DNA of 64,000 bases from assembly GCA_900553755.1 (NCBI GenBank), contig USEX01000002.1:19264-83263 (forward strand), given 5' to 3'. Position numbers and translations under genes: made by a program. Source of the stretch: an uncultured Clostridium sp. (lineage in GTDB: Bacteria > Bacillota > Clostridia > TANB77 > CAG-508). Below are positions 10,001-17,468 of this stretch, in pieces; the stretch's first letter is position 1, and every line of letters starts with the position of its first letter. The notes under the pieces are model-generated. The model did no database searches. It saw nothing but the letters and a program-made list of their open reading frames with translations, and was not told the origin of the DNA.

Positions 10001-11962
10001 CATATCTGCATTGAATATTATTGTTGTGCCTTTTGTTACAGAGTCATTATATTTTGTTTGTGTGCCATTTAATTTTATCTCTGCTACTTTAGAACCATTC
10101 TCTTCTATAATTCTTGAGCTTGCTATTTTTAATTCTTCTGATTGAATTAGGTTATATTGAGCATTTGATACTTCTTCTATGCAATCTGGTAATGTTATTT
10201 TTATTGTTGGGTTTGAATATAAAATATCATCTGCTGAATCTGTTTCTAATGTTGCTCTTATTTCTACATTTGAATTTGGTACTATTGTTGATAATGTTTT
10301 ATTATCCATTGCTACATTTATTTTTGCAGTAGGTTCTACTAATTTTGCAGTTCCATCTACTTTATCTGCTTCTAAAGTTGTTTGACCGTTTATTGCTTTC
10401 ATTGAAACATTTGTTGACAATTCATTGAAGCTTTTTATTTGGCTATTTGTATATGATGTATCTTCCTTTATTGCTTTTTCTACTTCTATTTTCAAGTATC
10501 CTTCATCTAATGGTTTGCTTGTTTTTAATGTCATCTTATTTATATCTAGTTTTGATAAATCGTAAGTAATTGTTTCTTTTCCATTTTGTTGTAATGTTCC
10601 TACTTTTGTATCATCAGAATATATTTCTATGTATCCTGCATCTCCTAACATTGCTTTCATCTGGTTCGCATTTACTTTTATTGTTTTATTATATGTATTG
10701 CTATCTGTTGATATATTTGTTGAATTAGTAAAAAGTTTATCAGCATCTTGTATTACATCTAATTCTTTTACTAATTCTGCATCTGTTACATATAAATTGT
10801 ATTCTTCTGTGTAAGTTGTTTCGATTGTTTTATTATATATGTAACCTTTGTTTATAGAACCTTCAACTATACTTGCTTCTATTCCATATATGTTACCTAT
10901 TTGATTTTTTAATCCTACAGTTGCATTTTTTGTTAATGAGCAGCTTTGTTCTGCATTATTACTGTATACTGAATGTTGTACCTTTGAAGAGATTGTTACA
11001 TCTGATTCTTGATCTCTTACTGAATCATATACATCTGCAGAATATGTGCTTATTATTTTATATTCGTCTTTAGCATCTTTTTTCCATTGGATCATTCCAT
11101 TTTTTTCTTTATTATTTACTTCTATAGTTATTTTTCCAGTTTTAGAATCATATTGCCAATTATCTGAATAAAAGTTTTCTCCATTTGCATCGCCATTTGT
11201 TGCTACTGTCTGTTTTGCTACAACAATAGTTTTCTCTGGTAATGCGTCTCCTAGTTTTGGTACACTATATTCTATATGTGTTGATTTTATAGGTAATGCT
11301 GAATCTTTTACATTAGTTTTTACCGTGGTTTCTACTAGTATTCCTTTTGTGCTCTCTATATTATATGGAACATATTTTGTAATTTCCATATCTAATGTAC
11401 TTTCCACATTTTGTTCCCATTCTGTGTGCAATCTGTTTGTTTTCGTTACTTGCTTTTCTTCTGCATTTGCATCTACATATGTTCCTGATACAAATATTGC
11501 ATTATCTCTTTTAAATGTCGTTGCAACAACTTCATCATCTTTAACAGGTGCTATTGATAATTCTACTGTGCAAGCTTTACCAGCAACTATTTTGCCCAAC
11601 ACAACTTGATTTGACTCTTCATCAATTTTTTGTACTCCGGCTTGTGTAGCATCTCCTGATATTTTAAAATTAGCATCTCTAAAATCCACTGTCATATTCT
11701 CTAAATATCCAGTGTTTTTAACATTTACTTTTAACTTAATTTTAGTATCTGTAGAACCTAGATTTATTGTTTTTTTGTGTGTTCCGTCCTCATATGAAAT
11801 ATCTACTTCTACATTTTTATTACTTGTTGCAAGGTCTTGATTTTCTAATTCTTCTTCAGTTGGCCAGCTTTGCATAGCCATACTTACTACAGTTCCAACT
11901 GTTGAATACAAAATCATAAATACAAGTAAAATTGCTATTATTTTGTTTGTTTTGTTTAGCAT
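7058..11962 (-). CDS. Giant DUF11-repeat surface protein with SdrD_B domain
   Basis: This protein has about 1634 residues when started at the ATG at 11962, which has AAGAGG eight bases upstream; the ATG at 11980 overlaps that ribosome site. A signal peptide (MLNKTNKIIAILLVFMILYS) is followed by many Ig-like/DUF11 beta-repeats ('VKNTGYLENM', 'LNVKNAGTVDAKN', 'VSAKNISKQELKN', 'YVLKSDGIGNIG'). A proline-asparagine linker (NPNNPDNPDNP) then leads to one SdrD_B domain ('ITGVAWLDNNKDGKRSDDEP') and another DUF11. The C-terminus has 'SVKTGQ', one transmembrane helix and KKEM. It is probably an extracellular stalk or adhesin. It is paired with the 1384-residue protein and follows the vWA protein. Confidence 0.85.
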   Translation of the reverse strand: MLNKTNKIIAILLVFMILYSTVGTVVSMAMQSWPTEEELENQDLATSNKNVEVDISYEDGTHKKTINLGSTDTKIKLKVNVKNTGYLENMTVDFRDANFKISGDATQAGVQKIDEESNQVVLGKIVAGKACTVELSIAPVKDDEVVATTFKRDNAIFVSGTYVDANAEEKQVTKTNRLHTEWEQNVESTLDMEITKYVPYNIESTKGILVETTVKTNVKDSALPIKSTHIEYSVPKLGDALPEKTIVVAKQTVATNGDANGENFYSDNWQYDSKTGKITIEVNNKEKNGMIQWKKDAKDEYKIISTYSADVYDSVRDQESDVTISSKVQHSVYSNNAEQSCSLTKNATVGLKNQIGNIYGIEASIVEGSINKGYIYNKTIETTYTEEYNLYVTDAELVKELDVIQDADKLFTNSTNISTDSNTYNKTIKVNANQMKAMLGDAGYIEIYSDDTKVGTLQQNGKETITYDLSKLDINKMTLKTSKPLDEGYLKIEVEKAIKEDTSYTNSQIKSFNELSTNVSMKAINGQTTLEADKVDGTAKLVEPTAKINVAMDNKTLSTIVPNSNVEIRATLETDSADDILYSNPTIKITLPDCIEEVSNAQYNLIQSEELKIASSRIIEENGSKVAEIKLNGTQTKYNDSVTKGTTIIFNADMTTSKLITSRDDVIRVENKNENTLQELIEGTNTKPQDIPVSFVAPAGIVTVSSLTGYSGSETITTIEEKEQTAKIDIYSAEKNITYKGTIINNYSNNISGMKVLGRMPATAKDETFDIKLNSAITVSNENAKVYYSTKINATNDLTDTTNGWTESIQDYSSVKSYLIVLDKMEEGTQVEFTTSAKIPANLTYNKQNKLSYKVNYNNESSVGTMAEEKQSTQITLTTGTGPVIEGTLTADVENGSTVREYQYIRFDLNVKNAGTVDAKNVQATVTAPGGLEIVDYNPTYQDYTNERKSITFTIGDLKAGTTVNNTYYVQVKLSSDSVTEETVSNIATITADTLTQLESNKIDLTVKTGDIRVLNNTVEMPDVIKKGTKVKYSVSAKNISKQELKNVVIEVSLPENTQKDGITVYSDNYTIENNKIILNLGNIAVGEFEYRDLIYTLNENVTGEISTRVSARADGVDTHYSNERKLKISEPNLTVTSIDQDSKYIKEGKEFTYTYVLKSDGIGNIGRVNVTDTLPEELEYIGTKIIIQTSEEDTPTSSISSNDNTINMTIDSVRPGTTITIEITAIPHLKSKADDEKEISNYITVNYNDKEIKSTPIVNYIEYVNSEHNGSSTDPDNPNNPDNPDNPTEDGKYKITGVAWLDNNKDGKRSDDEPLLKDVQVILMNKLDGTVVVDKNTNQEKITVTDEQGKYSFNNVEQGTYIVVFLYDSEKYILTDYRKNGVANSVNSDVVSTDIVYDGENRKAAITDTIIVTDSNIRDIDIGLCNPQTFDLSLEKYVSKITVSTSSKTAQSYDYENKKIAKIEVPAKDIDNTSIVIEYKIIVTNNGDVSGYARKVVDYLPEDLKFSSEINKDWYQSTNGNIYNNSLANQEIKPGESKEITLTLTKKLNSDAMGKVISNDAEIYEAYNDLGLADVNSTPANQNREENDLSTANIVLSVKTGQIIMNIAIVVAVIAIIGIGIYEINTKVLKKEM

Positions 11963-12131
11963 AGGTATACCTCTTTCCACATATATTTAATTAAATATTA
12001 ACATTTTTTTACTTCTTTTTCAATGTAAATTTCTTACATGATATTGCTTTACCCGCTATATGTATTACGGATATAATCTTTTATAGTTTTTTATTAAATT
12101 TAAATTACAATTTCTTGCTTTTATTAGGCGA

Positions 12132-12164
12132 AATATGAGTGTTCCCTACGGAATCACTCATATT
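12132..12164 (-). terminator. Long hairpin between vWA protein and DUF11 protein genes
   Basis: AATATGAGTG pairs with CACTCATATT, and an inner TTCC/GGAA pair extends the stem. There is no strong U tract on the minus strand. It could be a partial terminator or an RNA-processing site that lowers expression of the two giant genes relative to the vWA gene. Confidence 0.55.
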
Positions 12165-12173
12165 CTCCATTTT

Positions 12174-13550
12174 TTATCTTTTGATTTTATATATTGTTAT
12201 CGCACTTACTGTTGCTAAAATTGCTATTCCAATTACTATATAATTAGCTGTATCACCAGTTTGTGGTATTACTTCTGGTGCCATGGTGTTATCTCCTTTT
12301 AATATTATTTTTGGAGATACATCAGATGTTTTTGTTTCTGTTTTGCCTTTTGTGTATGTTATGTCTACCTTTTTGTTGGTTGGCATTGTAACATTTAGTA
12401 TTTTTTCATCATAGTTTTCTTTTAATTTTAGTTTGTATTTAAATGATGCTTTTTCTTTTTCTGATAGTTTTTGTATTTTCCATGTTATGCTATTATTCTC
12501 TGTATTTACTTCACTCGTTACTTCTCCAATATTTGCTTTTTCTACTATTTCAAAATCGTAATTTGCAATTATGTCATCTGGGAAATAATCAACCATTGCG
12601 ATATCTGTTATTTCATTATTAAATGCTTCTTTTATGTCTGCATATGTTGTATTTGCAATTGTATTTGTTACATCTTTATCTGTTACATAATAGAATTTTC
12701 CATAAGTTGGATTTGTTTGTGTACCAAATATTTCTTCTGCTAATTGTTGATATGTTTTACCTGCTGCTTCTGGTGACGTTGCACCGTTTGGATCTGGTTG
12801 TGCTTGAGAATTTACACCTGTCATTACTGTGATTATATTTATTCCTAAACTCTTGATAGAATTTAAAGTGCTTTTAGTTTTTGTTGTAACTTCTCCAGAA
12901 TAAGTCATTGTTGGTCCTCCAACTGCTGTGTTTGGAACTCCATCAGTTAATAGTATCACAAACTTAACAATATCTTCTCCAGATTTAAAGCTATTCTTTG
13001 CTACTTGTAAGCCTGCATCTATATTAGTTCTTGCTCCTGTTGTTTCTATTGAATCTATAACTTGTGCTATTTCTGTAGCTGAGTTTGTTGGCTCCAATAC
13101 TAATTTTGCATCTTCTATAGTTCCTTCTTTACTAGTATCAGCATTTGTTGAGAAACTTACTACACCTATTGTTGTGCTGTTTTGCTCTTTAAATATATTA
13201 TTAACTAATTGCTTAGCTGCTGAAAACACTGCCGTTTTTCTGGTTTGCCCATCTTCTAATTTGTTATCTGTCATGCTTTTTGAATTATCTATAACTAAAA
13301 ATATTTCTGCTGGCATTGCATTCTCATTATTTAAGTTTTCTATATCTATTTGAAGCGTTGCTTCTTTTTTATCGTTATCTACTGATATAAGCTTTTTTGT
13401 TAGCTTACCATCTTTGCCAAGTGCAATTTCACACACGTTATCTTCTGCTTTTTCTAGTGTTACATTTTCACTTGCAGCATATACTGTTGAAAATAAAAAT
13501 ACACTTATTATTGCTATAATACTAACTAGTACTATACTCTTTTTATTCAT
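12174..13550 (-). CDS. von Willebrand factor A domain surface protein with sortase signal
   Basis: This 458-residue protein has an N-terminal signal peptide (MNKKSIVLVSIIAIISVFLF) and a vWA domain from about residue 75. Its MIDAS motif 'VIDNSKSM' (DxSxS) binds a metal ion, and the later 'ILLTDGVPN' supplies the conserved Asp. A DUF11-like beta domain follows. The C-terminal signal 'VIPQTGDTANY', a hydrophobic stretch and KIKR is a recognisable sortase motif (IPQTG). Proteins of this build act as adhesins or pilus-tip subunits in Gram-positives. No sortase gene lies in the window. It is first in the three-gene surface cluster. Confidence 0.9.
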   Translation of the reverse strand: MNKKSIVLVSIIAIISVFLFSTVYAASENVTLEKAEDNVCEIALGKDGKLTKKLISVDNDKKEATLQIDIENLNNENAMPAEIFLVIDNSKSMTDNKLEDGQTRKTAVFSAAKQLVNNIFKEQNSTTIGVVSFSTNADTSKEGTIEDAKLVLEPTNSATEIAQVIDSIETTGARTNIDAGLQVAKNSFKSGEDIVKFVILLTDGVPNTAVGGPTMTYSGEVTTKTKSTLNSIKSLGINIITVMTGVNSQAQPDPNGATSPEAAGKTYQQLAEEIFGTQTNPTYGKFYYVTDKDVTNTIANTTYADIKEAFNNEITDIAMVDYFPDDIIANYDFEIVEKANIGEVTSEVNTENNSITWKIQKLSEKEKASFKYKLKLKENYDEKILNVTMPTNKKVDITYTKGKTETKTSDVSPKIILKGDNTMAPEVIPQTGDTANYIVIGIAILATVSAITIYKIKR

Positions 13551-13587
13551 TCTTTTTCTCCTTTTCTTCTTTAAAACTCTACTTTAT

Positions 13588-13616
13588 ATTTTAGCACACA
13601 ATGCCCATTTTTTCAA
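13588..13616 (-). promoter_or_regulatory. Predicted promoter of the surface-protein cluster
   Basis: On the minus strand, TTGAAA (13611-13616), a 17-bp spacer and TAAAAT (13588-13593) lie about 38 bp before the vWA gene. Prediction only. Confidence 0.55.
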
Positions 13617-13647
13617 TATTTTTTTGACTTGTTTGCGAACATTTTTG

Positions 13648-14397
13648 CTATTTTTTATATTTCTGTGTTTTATTTTCAATTTTTTCTTTTTGTTCTTGTA
13701 CTTGTTCTTTTATTTTTCTTTCTTTCTCCTTTATTTTTATTTTAACCGCTTCTAGTTTTGGATATGCATTTAATAATCTTCTATGAAATGCAGATTTATT
13801 AGCTAATACCTCTTTTACTTTATTAGTGATTTCTTCAGTGTTATCAAGCTGAGTCCCTAAGCTCTTCTCTGTTTTCTTTACATATCTAATAACTACCCCT
13901 GATACAATATTATCAATTATAAAAATTACTAAAAGTGTTCCTGAAAGTGTATTTAGCCATATTTCTGGTAATTGTTCTATTTTGCCAAGTAGAAACGGAT
14001 TAGATACATACATTATAAATATACCTAATATTCCAAAAGGAATTATTGTGTCCAAGCATACTCTTCCATTTATGTTGAATTTTTTTTGGCTGTAATCCCA
14101 CCATCTTGCCTTAAATATTTTTTCCATAAAGTAGCTTGTAAGATATTCTAGAACACCGCAGATTATTATTGCCATAAAGAATAGTATTATTGGATCATCT
14201 GTGTATTTTCTTAATAAAAATGTTATTAAAAGAGCTCCATAACCATAAATCGGGCAATACGGTCCTATCAAGAAGCCTCTATTAATAAATCTTTTGTATT
14301 GAATTAGTTTACATATTACTTCCATCAGCCATCCTGCCATGGCATAAATCATAAATAATAAAAAATATACTCTTACATCAAATCCACATATTTGCAT
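13648..14397 (-). CDS. CmpB-type (putative ABC-transporter type IV) membrane protein
   Basis: This 249-residue multi-pass membrane protein belongs to the family labelled 'putative ABC-transporter type IV' (ABC_trans_CmpB). The diagnostic block 'AGWLMEVICKLIQYKRFINR' with 'GFLIGPYCPIYGYGA' and 'WWDYSQKKFNINGRVCL' is present. There are about five membrane segments, then a charged lysine/glutamate-rich C-terminal tail (residues 185-249) likely to be a cytosolic coiled coil. Function is not established for the family. A second member lies at 27469-28146. Confidence 0.8.
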   Translation of the reverse strand: MQICGFDVRVYFLLFMIYAMAGWLMEVICKLIQYKRFINRGFLIGPYCPIYGYGALLITFLLRKYTDDPIILFFMAIIICGVLEYLTSYFMEKIFKARWWDYSQKKFNINGRVCLDTIIPFGILGIFIMYVSNPFLLGKIEQLPEIWLNTLSGTLLVIFIIDNIVSGVVIRYVKKTEKSLGTQLDNTEEITNKVKEVLANKSAFHRRLLNAYPKLEAVKIKIKEKERKIKEQVQEQKEKIENKTQKYKK

Positions 14398-14449
14398 TGG
14401 TTTTCTCCTTTTATTTTTGTCACATCATAACATAATTTATTCAATATTT

Positions 14450-15100
14450 CTACTTTATTTTAACTCCAAGTAAATTTATCAAGTCAATTGCTTGGAGCTC
14501 ACTAATGGTAGCTCCTTTTATATCGTCAGTTGATATTGCAATTCCTTCTATTAGATTATCTGACAAATCTACTCCTTTCAAGGAAGTTTTAAAAAATTGA
14601 GCTTGTGTTAAGTCTGACTCTTTAAACACTACATTTTTTAATTTATTTTCTTGAAAGATGCTATTTCGTAGAATTGATTTCTTGAATAATGTGCTTTTAA
14701 TATTGCTCATGCTCCAATTTATGTACACCAAATTACATTCTTCAAACTGTGCATTACATATCACACTTTCGCTAAAATTGCATCCTGTGAATTTGCAATT
14801 TCTAAACCTGCATCTTATAAAGCTGCTGCTGTTAAAAGAAGTGTTTGAAAAATTACAATTTTCAAATTCCGTATCCATAAAGGTGTTATTTTCTAAATTA
14901 CTATTTAGAATTTCTACGTTATTAAATTTTGCTATTTTTATTGTAATATTTGTTAATTCAATTGCTTCTTCCTTATAGCTTTCTACTACTATATTTTCCA
15001 TAGTATCTGTTTCTTTAAATTCATTTAATAAATCATCTACTTCTTTTATATTATTTTTCAACCTTCCTCCCAGTTCAAGCAAAATTATATCATTTTCCAA
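14450..15100 (-). CDS. Pentapeptide-repeat protein
   Basis: This 216-residue protein has a central block (residues 60-190) of pentapeptide-like repeats with the A(D/N)LxX pattern, e.g. 'LENNTFMDTEFENCNFSNTS' and 'SLKGVDLSDN'. Such repeats fold as a right-handed quadrilateral beta helix. The first 50 residues are acidic and helical; the end 'ISELQAIDLINLLGVKIK' is the usual capping segment. There is no signal peptide, so it should be cytosolic. Some relatives mimic DNA and protect gyrase, but nothing here shows a target. Confidence 0.85.
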   Translation of the reverse strand: MENDIILLELGGRLKNNIKEVDDLLNEFKETDTMENIVVESYKEEAIELTNITIKIAKFNNVEILNSNLENNTFMDTEFENCNFSNTSFNSSSFIRCRFRNCKFTGCNFSESVICNAQFEECNLVYINWSMSNIKSTLFKKSILRNSIFQENKLKNVVFKESDLTQAQFFKTSLKGVDLSDNLIEGIAISTDDIKGATISELQAIDLINLLGVKIK

Positions 15101-15212
15101 ATAGTGTTTTCAGTATTTTCCATTAATTATTTCTTATATTAGTATGCTTATATCTCCTTCCTAATTTATATCATACTTTCCTATCTTTCTCAATAAAATT
15201 TAAAACAAAAAA

Positions 15213-15230
15213 GACAGCATTTCTGCTGCC
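15213..15230 (-). terminator. Rho-independent terminator after the response-regulator remnant
   Basis: On the minus strand a GGCAGCA/TGCTGTC stem with a short loop (one A-C mismatch) is followed by TTTTTTGTTTT. It lies 8 bp past the stop of the 38-codon remnant at 15238-15354, so the original terminator of that gene has survived. Confidence 0.75.
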
Positions 15231-15237
15231 TCCTATT

Positions 15238-15354
15238 CTAGTTTATAGCTACTCCGTTTACATATAGTTTATATCCATTAAAGTCTATGTTGCTGTATGT
15301 TGCGTCTGCAATTTTTGCTTCATCCTCTATAATTAAAACTCTCATATTTTTCAT
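15238..15354 (-). pseudogene. Internally deleted OmpR-type response regulator remnant
   Basis: A 38-residue open frame begins 'MKNMRVLIIEDEAKIAD', the standard first strand and acidic pocket of a receiver domain. It then jumps straight to 'IDFNGYKLYVNGVAIN', which looks like the first beta strands of an OmpR/PhoB winged-helix output domain, and stops. Almost the whole receiver and the DNA-binding helices are gone. A good ribosome site (AGGAT) and a terminator remain. I infer deletion decay of a former two-component regulator; no partner kinase is beside it. A real micropeptide is possible but less likely. Confidence 0.6.
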
Positions 15355-15362
15355 CCTATATA

Positions 15363-15563
15363 TTAACGTTTTAACTTTATAATTCTCTTTTTGTGTTCTT
15401 GTAATTTATTATTATACTTAGAAATGTTATCCTCTAAAAATTTTATTTGTTCTTTATATAAAAGTAATAAGCCTTCCTTTTCCATTTCTGACATTTCTTC
15501 TTCTTTTATTTGCCCCATCTCATATTTTTTCTGCAATAATTTAATCTTTGCTTTATTCATCAT
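15363..15563 (-). CDS. Small coiled-coil protein coupled to the sigma4/alpha-CTD gene
   Basis: This 66-residue, highly charged, helical protein (Lys- and Glu-rich heptads such as 'MSEMEKEGLLLLYKEQIKFL') is most likely a coiled coil. Its start overlaps the stop of the upstream 546-residue gene by 11 bp, a sign of translational coupling. Family not recognised. A role as partner or antagonist of the upstream transcription-factor-like protein is inference from coupling only. Confidence 0.6.
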   Translation of the reverse strand: MMNKAKIKLLQKKYEMGQIKEEEMSEMEKEGLLLLYKEQIKFLEDNISKYNNKLQEHKKRIIKLKR

Positions 15564-17193
15564 ATTCCCTTTCAGACTGTTCTGCTATCTCTCCCGGCAC
15601 AACATCTTTATAAAATGCTTCTTTGCTTTCTCTTAATAATCTTTCATATTCTTTTTCTAACTCTTCTGCTTGTCTATTTTTCTCTCTCATTTTTTCCAGC
15701 TTATCTAATAATTCCTTTTTTCTATTTTTTGCAGTCTCTAATTCTGTTTGTTGCTTCTTTGGGGGATTTTTTTCTTGCTGCTTTTGAGACAAAGTTATTT
15801 GATATTTCTCTAATACTTTTTTTAGTTCTTCATAGCTTCTAGCACCAAATCCATTTATTTGTTTTAATTCTTTTTCTGTTAAACTTTGTATATCTCCCAA
15901 TGTATCTATCCCCGCTCTTTTCAAGCGATTAAAACATCCTACAGATAAATTGATTTCTTCTATTGGCAATGATATTTTTCTTCTTATATTGTCTTCTTTT
16001 ATCTTTCTTTGCTTTATAGCATCTTTTAGGTTCTTTAAGAAATTCATTTCTCCTAAAAGTTTACAATCTTCTTTTAAAAGCTCTTTTCTTATGTCTTTAA
16101 AAAGTAATAAATTACTATTATTTATGTCTTGCTCTATTTGTTCCAATAAAATTTTCTCTTCAGCACTTACCAAAGAATTCGCTTTCATTTGTTCTAAATC
16201 ATATTCTACTTCTTTTTCTATGGCTTCTTGTCTAATCTTTTTTAGTGCTGATTTTTCCAATACTCTTATTCCTTCTGGAGAAATATTAAGTTCAGTTCCA
16301 ATAGCTCTTAGACTAGTTTGCATATCTTCATTCATAAGCCCAAACCTTCTAAAAATTACATATTTACTTTTTTCTGGTAATGTTTCCATTGCTTCTTCTA
16401 ATTTTTTACTTGAATAAATTCTTAGCTTAGTATCCGAATCATCTATGTCAAAAATCTTTTGATATAACTGATTATATTTCTCACTCTTAGGGCTTCCATC
16501 CATATCTAATACATTCTTAACTAATCCTCTTCCTAATATCTCATCACACTCACTTAGCTGGCTTTTTCTATACAAGTCCACAAATGTATTCATATTTTTA
16601 TATTTTTCTATAATATATGAAATTATTTTTTCATTTTCTCCACATTTTCTTGCAATCCATTTTATTGCCTTAGACATACCAAAAACACCACCAATATTAG
16701 CTTCTCTACATTTTATTATCTGGTCTTCCTTAAGCTTTCCCTTTGACATTGCGTTTCTTACATCATTGTAATACTTCTTCATTTTCTCATATTCTTCACA
16801 TAGGCTTATATATTCTTCTTCACTTGAAGCTATTCCTCTTAATGCTTCGTTTTGCTTTTTACCTGTTGACACATGCAACATTGGATATCTCTTTTGCCAC
16901 TTTACTATTTCTTCTACTTTTTCAGCAACTGTAGGTCCTACTTGCCTTTCAAGTATCCCCATACTCTTTAATTTTTCTAATTGTTCTTCTGTAGGGTTTA
17001 ATGATATTTTATTTTTTCTTGTTCCTTTCTGCAAAGCATTAATTTCACTTCTAATTCCTATTGCCCAAACACCTACTGGATATCCTTCAAAAACTGAAGC
17101 TCCATTTAATTTTTCTCCTGTATTTAAATATTGCTCAAATAGTTCAATCTTACGTTCTAAGCTAACTGCTTTTTTTCTTTTTCTATTTTCCAT
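15553..17193 (-). CDS. Helicase-associated domain / sigma region 4 / RNAP alpha-CTD fusion protein
   Basis: This 546-residue protein has an unusual order of transcription-related domains. Residues 12-82 resemble a helicase-associated (HA) domain ('LFEQYLNTGEKLNGASVFEG', 'VGVWAIGIRSEIN'). Residues 258-325 resemble sigma-70 region 4 ('LPEKSKYVIFRRFGL', then the HTH 'SLRAIGTELNISPEGIRVLE'). Residues 408-465 are clearly like the RNA polymerase alpha C-terminal domain ('LSVGCFNRLKRAGIDTLGDI', 'INGFGARSYEELKKVL'). A long charged coiled coil follows. No sigma region 2 is visible, so it is probably not a full sigma factor. In the alpha-CTD-like part the position of E. coli Arg265 is Gly. It likely binds promoter DNA or RNA polymerase. 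It overlaps the small coiled-coil gene downstream. Confidence 0.75.
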   Translation of the reverse strand: MENRKRKKAVSLERKIELFEQYLNTGEKLNGASVFEGYPVGVWAIGIRSEINALQKGTRKNKISLNPTEEQLEKLKSMGILERQVGPTVAEKVEEIVKWQKRYPMLHVSTGKKQNEALRGIASSEEEYISLCEEYEKMKKYYNDVRNAMSKGKLKEDQIIKCREANIGGVFGMSKAIKWIARKCGENEKIISYIIEKYKNMNTFVDLYRKSQLSECDEILGRGLVKNVLDMDGSPKSEKYNQLYQKIFDIDDSDTKLRIYSSKKLEEAMETLPEKSKYVIFRRFGLMNEDMQTSLRAIGTELNISPEGIRVLEKSALKKIRQEAIEKEVEYDLEQMKANSLVSAEEKILLEQIEQDINNSNLLLFKDIRKELLKEDCKLLGEMNFLKNLKDAIKQRKIKEDNIRRKISLPIEEINLSVGCFNRLKRAGIDTLGDIQSLTEKELKQINGFGARSYEELKKVLEKYQITLSQKQQEKNPPKKQQTELETAKNRKKELLDKLEKMREKNRQAEELEKEYERLLRESKEAFYKDVVPGEIAEQSEREYDE

Positions 17194-17249
17194 TTTGTAC
17201 TCCTATTCAGTATTATATTTACATAATATCTATCATTTATATAAAAAAT

Positions 17250-17278
17250 AAGCATTTCGCTTTTTTGTTGAAATGCTT
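17250..17278 (-). terminator. Terminator of the initiator tRNA gene
   Basis: AAGCATTTC and GAAATGCTT arms are followed on the minus strand by ATTTTTTAT. It is placed directly downstream of the tRNA-fMet gene. Confidence 0.8.
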
Positions 17279-17286
17279 CCTCGTTT

Positions 17287-17362
17287 TGGTTGCGGGGGTA
17301 AGATTCGAACTTACGACCTTTGGGTTATGAGCCCAACGAGCTGCCAGCTGCTCCACCCCGCG
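17287..17362 (-). tRNA. Initiator tRNA-fMet (anticodon CAT), CCA encoded
   Basis: A 76-nt cloverleaf on the minus strand. The acceptor CGCGGGG/CCCCGCA has the C1-A72 mismatch, and the anticodon stem has three G-C pairs (GGG/CCC) around the loop CTCATAA. Both are hallmarks of the initiator tRNA, which separates it from elongator tRNA-Met and tRNA-Ile(CAT). The 3' CCA is encoded. Confidence 0.95.
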
Positions 17363-17422
17363 ATGTATTACTTTTTTATTATACTACTAAATATATATTC
17401 GTGTCAACCCTATAATAGAACT

Positions 17423-17458
17423 TTTATGGGCAATTTCTTGATTAAAACTGCCCATAAA
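17423..17458 (-). terminator. Hairpin downstream of comEA
   Basis: TTTATGGGCA and TGCCCATAAA arms (10 bp) surround a 16-nt loop, starting 10 bp past the comEA stop. The U tract is weak. Confidence 0.6.
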
Positions 17459-17468
17459 GTATTTTTAA

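Noticed and set aside
12174..13550. Complete pilus operon
   Set aside because: No sortase gene and no clear pilin-motif backbone subunit are present; only surface proteins are supported.
15553..17193. Annotation as an ordinary sigma factor
   Set aside because: Only region 4 is visible; there is no region 2 needed for -10 recognition and core binding.
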